Shown in pieces: positions 42,327 through 45,153 of a stretch of DNA of 45,153 nt (the stretch's first letter is position 1; every line of letters begins with the position of its first letter). The notes below the pieces were generated by a model, which did not search any database, was not told the DNA's origin, and saw nothing but the letters and a program-made list of their open reading frames with translations. Source of the DNA: CAYJXJ01 sp964374095 (lineage in GTDB: Bacteria > Elusimicrobiota > Elusimicrobia > UBA1565 > UBA9628). Made by a program: the position numbers and the translations under genes. The stretch lies in contig CAYJXJ010000014.1 in the NCBI GenBank assembly GCA_964374095.1, forward strand, positions 1 through 45,153, in the 5' to 3' direction.

Positions 42327-42987
42327 GACGAACGGGACGGTGCCGACCTTGAACGGCATGGGGGCGATGACTCCCGAGCTCGACGCCTACGCGCGCGCCT
42401 TCGTCGACCGGGCGTCGGGCCTCGTGGCGCCCGTCCTCGACGTCGGGGCGGCCTACGGCATCGCGACCCTGGCCGCGTTGTCTGCGGGGGCGAGCGTCAT
42501 CGCCAACGACATCGAGCCGCGCCATCTCGAGATCCTCGGCCGGCGCGTTCCGCAGGCGCAGCGAACCCGGCTGCGCCTGCTTCCAGGCGCGTTTCCCGAG
42601 GCGCTGGACCTGGAGCCGGAGAGCGTCGGCGCGGCTCTGTTGGGAAGGATGCTCCACTTCCTACCGGGACCCAGCATCGAGCGCGGGATCGGCGCGCTGC
42701 GCCGCTGGCTCGTGCCCGGAGGAAAGGCCTTCGCCGTCGCGCTGACTCCATTTATCGGCACGCGTCGCGACTCCATCCCCGTCTACGAAGCGCGCCGGGC
42801 CGCGGGGAGCCCATGGCCCGGCGAGGCGGAGGGCATGAACTACCTGGAACCCGAGATTCTGGCGGCGGCCTTCCGCCGCGGCGGCTTCGTCGTGGAGGCC
42901 GCGGAGACCTTCTCCCGGCCGGAGTTCCTGGGCCGCATGAGCCTGGACGGCCGGGAGGCGATGGGACTCGTCGCCCGCAAGCCGTGA
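42286..42987 (+). CDS. Class I SAM-dependent methyltransferase
   Basis: 233 residues. Motif I is VLDVGAAYGIATLAALSAGA, the acidic SAM-ribose residue is in VIANDIEP, then LLGRMLHFLPGP and a post-motif strand around VPGGKAFAVALTP. It would methylate a small molecule of the pathway (N- or O-position unknown). The start is decided by AAAGGAG nine bases before the ATG at 42286; an earlier in-frame ATG at 42235 has no such site. The first 41 bases overlap the transporter gene, and the stop overlaps the GNAT start (GTGA). Confidence 0.88.
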   Translation: MELTSELRRMPEPETNGTVPTLNGMGAMTPELDAYARAFVDRASGLVAPVLDVGAAYGIATLAALSAGASVIANDIEPRHLEILGRRVPQAQRTRLRLLPGAFPEALDLEPESVGAALLGRMLHFLPGPSIERGIGALRRWLVPGGKAFAVALTPFIGTRRDSIPVYEARRAAGSPWPGEAEGMNYLEPEILAAAFRRGGFVVEAAETFSRPEFLGRMSLDGREAMGLVARKP

Positions 42988-43430
42988 TCGAGATCGAGGC
43001 GGTCACGCCCCGGAACTTCAAGCGGGTTCTGCCGTTGATCGCCCAGTACCAGCGCTTCTACGGGGCGAAACCGGATGACGCGGCGAATCGGCGCTTCTTT
43101 CGTCGGTTCTTGCGGAACCGGCGCCGGGGGATACAATTCCTGGCCGTCGCCCAAGGCCGGGAGGCCGTGGGTTTCGCCACGCTCTACTTCGGTCTCTCGT
43201 CGCTGTCGGCCACCGCGGCCTGTACGCTCAACGACCTGTTCTCGATCCCGAAGGCCAGGGGCCGGGGAGTCGGTAGCGCGCTGATCGCCCATTGCGCGGC
43301 GCATGCTCGGCGGAAGGGATTCTCCAGGATCGAGTGGCAGACCCGGGTAGATAACCATCGGGCCCGCAAATTCTACGCCAGGCTTCCCGCTCGAAGCTCG
43401 CTCTGGCGCTTCTACAGCCTTCCGGTTTGA
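42984..43430 (+). CDS. GNAT-family N-acetyltransferase
   Basis: 148 residues: the acyl-CoA loop is KARGRGVGSALIAHCAAHAR, followed by RIEWQTRVDNHRARKFYARL, typical of small-molecule GNATs. The GTG start overlaps the methyltransferase stop. In known hydrazine pathways a GNAT acylates the hydrazine intermediate; a similar role here, or self-protection, is inference. It is the last gene of the cluster. Confidence 0.88.
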   Translation: MIEIEAVTPRNFKRVLPLIAQYQRFYGAKPDDAANRRFFRRFLRNRRRGIQFLAVAQGREAVGFATLYFGLSSLSATAACTLNDLFSIPKARGRGVGSALIAHCAAHARRKGFSRIEWQTRVDNHRARKFYARLPARSSLWRFYSLPV

Positions 43431-43796
43431 AGTTGCCTGCGATTGGGATTGCAGTCTTGGGTTGGGGGCCGGAAGGGGGCCAGAGATGATTTCTGCGTCG
43501 AGACTGGCGGGCGGACGGAGGGTGGACAGCGGAGTTTCGGGCCTAGAATCGCGACGCGGCTCATTTCCCCGCTGAGACCAGCGCTACCACGCTGATTGAG
43601 ACGCTACCGAGCTGTGTCCCCGCTCGGTCCGTGGAATATCCTTTGCCCTAAGAATATCTCTCCGGGCCGGGCGGATGGGGCGTCCTCAAGCGTCGAGCCC
43701 GAAGCCTTCACCGCGGAACGGTTGGCCTCGCGGATCACCGAGGAGCACGTCAGGATGGCGCCAAGTTCCCGGCCTAGGCCGAGGGGTCGTCCTGGG
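43431..43796. other. Non-coding stretch after the hydrazine-type cluster
   Basis: 366 bases with no convincing gene on either strand. It contains the 12-base palindrome CGGCCTAGGCCG (about 43769-43780), which repeats part of the 17437-17462 hairpin. A short plus-strand frame with EAFTAERLASRITEEHV has a coding look and could be the tail of a lost gene, but nothing supports this further. Confidence 0.5.
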
Positions 43797-44288
43797 CTAA
43801 CGCAGCATCTCGGAGTCCCTCGGCACCCACAGACCGGCAATCGTGCCCGAGAAAATCTCCTGGCCGTCCCTGGGGCCGCCGTCGAACTGGAGTTCGACGT
43901 GGCTGACCAGCTTGTTGCTTCGGAAGTAGCCTTCCGGGCCGAAGGTGGCCATGCAGGCGACCTTGTCGCCGGCGCGAACGACTTCCCTAAACTCGCCGTT
44001 CTCGATCTGCGTGAAGAAGCCCACCAGATGCTTGAGCTCGTCGGGCGTGATGTCGAGCGTCATGTGATAGATGCACCAGGCGACGCTCCCTATCTGGGCG
44101 GCCATCTCAATGAGTTTGAAGGGAGGCGCGGTCTTGTTGTCCGGAGCGTAGCCCGCGCAATCCTCGCTTTTCCAGGTGTAAGTCCCGAGGATGTGCTCCT
44201 CGTCCATCTCCAGGATGTCCTCGATGAAGCGCATGGGCCTCTGCTGGGGGACGAGCGACAGCACTTCAGCCTTCGTCAGGACGCTCAT
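43797..44288 (-). CDS. FabZ paralogue lacking the catalytic histidine
   Basis: 163 residues, exactly the length of the FabZ at 4364-4855 and alignable to it without gaps in the first 65 residues. Where the active enzyme has CAGHFPGNPVVPGVKLIEMA, this one has CAGYAPDNKTAPPFKLIEMA: His47 is Tyr47 and the FPGxP loop is lost, while Glu61 is kept. It is therefore probably not a dehydratase. It may be a structural or chain-binding partner of another hot-dog protein, as in dehydratase heterodimers of aryl-polyene systems. GGAG lies 9-10 bases before its ATG, overlapping the end of the preceding gene, 4 bases away. Confidence 0.85.
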   Translation of the reverse strand: MSVLTKAEVLSLVPQQRPMRFIEDILEMDEEHILGTYTWKSEDCAGYAPDNKTAPPFKLIEMAAQIGSVAWCIYHMTLDITPDELKHLVGFFTQIENGEFREVVRAGDKVACMATFGPEGYFRSNKLVSHVELQFDGGPRDGQEIFSGTIAGLWVPRDSEMLR

Positions 44289-44292
44289 GGGC

Positions 44293-45153
44293 TTAGTCTC
44301 CGTTGTTCCTGGCCTTCAGCTTTCCGCCGATACCCATGTCGCTCATCCGGGGGTATTCCGAGTAGCGGATGTTCTTGTGGTAGCCCACGTTGGCGTTCTC
44401 GCAGGCGAGGACGAGGCGTTCGTTCGCGAAGACCTTGGCGTCGCCGCGCGCGAACGCGTCGTCCGTTCCCTCGGCCCGGGTCGTGCGCGAAATCCGTATG
44501 TCGTAGAGGATTTCCACGTCCGTGGGGCGAATAGAGTCGAAGACCTCGACCCGATCAAATCCCAGGGCCCTGCCGGTTCCGGTGTTCCGCCTCCAGGCCA
44601 AGAACAGCCCTAAGAGCTGCCAGACCCCGTCGACTATCAGGGCGGTGGGCTTCGTTCCGCGATTCATCGCATAGAACCACTCGAGAGGGCTGTTCTGTTT
44701 CGCGGCAAGGATTCTTCCCTCGTCCGCGGCCCCGTCGTAGGAGATATGGTGGATCTGGCCGATCTCGAGCATGAGCGAGGAGGGCAAGAGCCCCATCTCC
44801 ATAGACGGGGCGTCGACCAGCGTCCCTTGGGAGAGCGCAAGCACCTCCGTCTGGGAAAAAGAGTCTCTTGAGGAGAATTCGGCCCAACTCAAGCGGCGGC
44901 TCATAGGCCCTTCGGGCGCCCGCCGCGCGGCCTCGGGCTTGACGGCCGGGCCGGCCTCCCAGAAAGCCGTTGCGACCTGGGCGGTTCCGATCGTGTAGAC
45001 TCGCGCGCCGTCGACCGAGACCGTCGCTTTGCCCGAGATCGAACGTTCGCCGTCGGACTCCTCAATGGAGACTATGTCCACCGCATAGACAATCTCTTTG
45101 TCATAGGGCCGGATCTGGCCGAAAAAGGAGACGTCCTCCATGCCCAGGAGATC
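44293..45153 (-). CDS. FabA-like double hot-dog protein, 5' end off the window
   Basis: At least 286 residues; the frame is open to the right edge. The four codons before the first ATG (DLLG) continue the usual hot-dog phrase LLGMEDVSFFGQIRPYDK, so the real start lies outside. After the end of a first hot-dog domain (about 1-65) and a linker, a second domain matches FabA: MLEIGQIHHISYDG, IVDGVWQLLGLFLAWRR, GRALGFDRVEVFDSIRP. The FabA catalytic Asp is kept (Asp171 from the ATG at 45141), but the stretch that should hold His70 (WFYAMNRGTKP) has no His. Tandem FabA-like domains are typical of PfaC-type polyunsaturated fatty-acid synthases, so this may be the tail of a much larger protein. Confidence 0.75.
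   Translation of the reverse strand, partial: DLLGMEDVSFFGQIRPYDKEIVYAVDIVSIEESDGERSISGKATVSVDGARVYTIGTAQVATAFWEAGPAVKPEAARRAPEGPMSRRLSWAEFSSRDSFSQTEVLALSQGTLVDAPSMEMGLLPSSLMLEIGQIHHISYDGAADEGRILAAKQNSPLEWFYAMNRGTKPTALIVDGVWQLLGLFLAWRRNTGTGRALGFDRVEVFDSIRPTDVEILYDIRISRTTRAEGTDDAFARGDAKVFANERLVLACENANVGYHKNIRYSEYPRMSDMGIGGKLKARNNGD

Noticed and set aside
43596..44534. Plus-strand frame of 312 codons
   Set aside because: Mostly antisense to the FabZ paralogue; only the first 60 codons lie in the spacer and they show no family.
1..45153. tRNA, rRNA, riboswitch or CRISPR features
   Set aside because: None recognised by eye on either strand; a covariance-model scan was not possible, so small RNAs could have been missed.

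Overview
The window is a GC-rich (about two-thirds GC by eye) scaffold piece with three runs of 10 N, so it is probably a metagenome-assembled genome. Gene style suggests a Gram-negative, respiring, uncultivated bacterium. It has Tat and lipoprotein signals, c-type cytochromes, huge WD40/TPR kinases, and Pro/Ala-rich secreted multidomain proteins. My best guess is an Elusimicrobiota-like lineage. That is inference from style, not from a marker gene. No rRNA, tRNA or CRISPR array was recognised.

Layout: (1) 1-7712, minus strand: a tightly coupled type II fatty-acid/polyketide-like operon. In transcription order it holds an enoyl reductase, KAS III, KR, FabZ dehydratase, KS, an ACP-like protein, a PlsC-phosphopantetheinyl transferase fusion, and an acyltransferase running off the left edge. 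Most joints are 4-base stop/start overlaps. (2) 7818-17352, minus strand: a secreted protein, a phosphoketolase (split by a gap), a caspase-like remnant, a giant WD40-TPR-Ser/Thr kinase with an apparent frameshift, an acyl-CoA ligase remnant, a secreted propeller protein and a subtilisin. (3) 17554-24369, plus strand: a secreted HAD/membrane protein, then ccsA-hemA-CbiX-like-sodC-cupredoxin-response regulator. (4) 24429-26655: a MopE-like Cys-rich secreted protein and a REP-type Y1 transposase framed by 33-bp inverted repeats. (5) 26686-30870: a Rieske/cytochrome b/pentahaem c/monohaem c operon. (6) 30920-34031: a GT28-like glycosyltransferase, a quinone oxidoreductase, a Bcp peroxiredoxin and a ferredoxin.

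(7) 34032-35933 looks like an insertion. A RelB/RelE-type toxin-antitoxin pair and a caspase-like lipoprotein (frameshifted) sit between the intact ferredoxin and a second, diverged copy of the ferredoxin's last 229 bases.

(8) 36086-43430 is the most exciting part. A LysR regulator is divergent from five genes: a cupin-methionyl-tRNA-synthetase-like fusion, a lysine/ornithine N-hydroxylase fused to a GNAT-like domain, a DMT transporter fused to a C39-peptidase-like domain, a SAM methyltransferase and a GNAT. The cupin-MetRS plus N-hydroxylase pair is the signature of N-N bond (hydrazine) forming natural-product machinery. The architecture here looks new to me. (9) 43797-45153, minus strand: two hot-dog proteins. 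One is a 163-residue paralogue of the FabZ of region 1 whose catalytic His is Tyr. The other is a FabA-like double hot-dog protein cut by the right edge.

How parts may work together: regions 1 and 9 look like pieces of a specialised lipid or polyketide synthase system, with its own carrier protein, carrier-activating enzyme and glycerolipid acyltransferase. Region 3 supplies haem and cytochrome c maturation for the cytochrome operon of region 5. Region 8 is a self-contained accessory biosynthesis, modification and export cassette.
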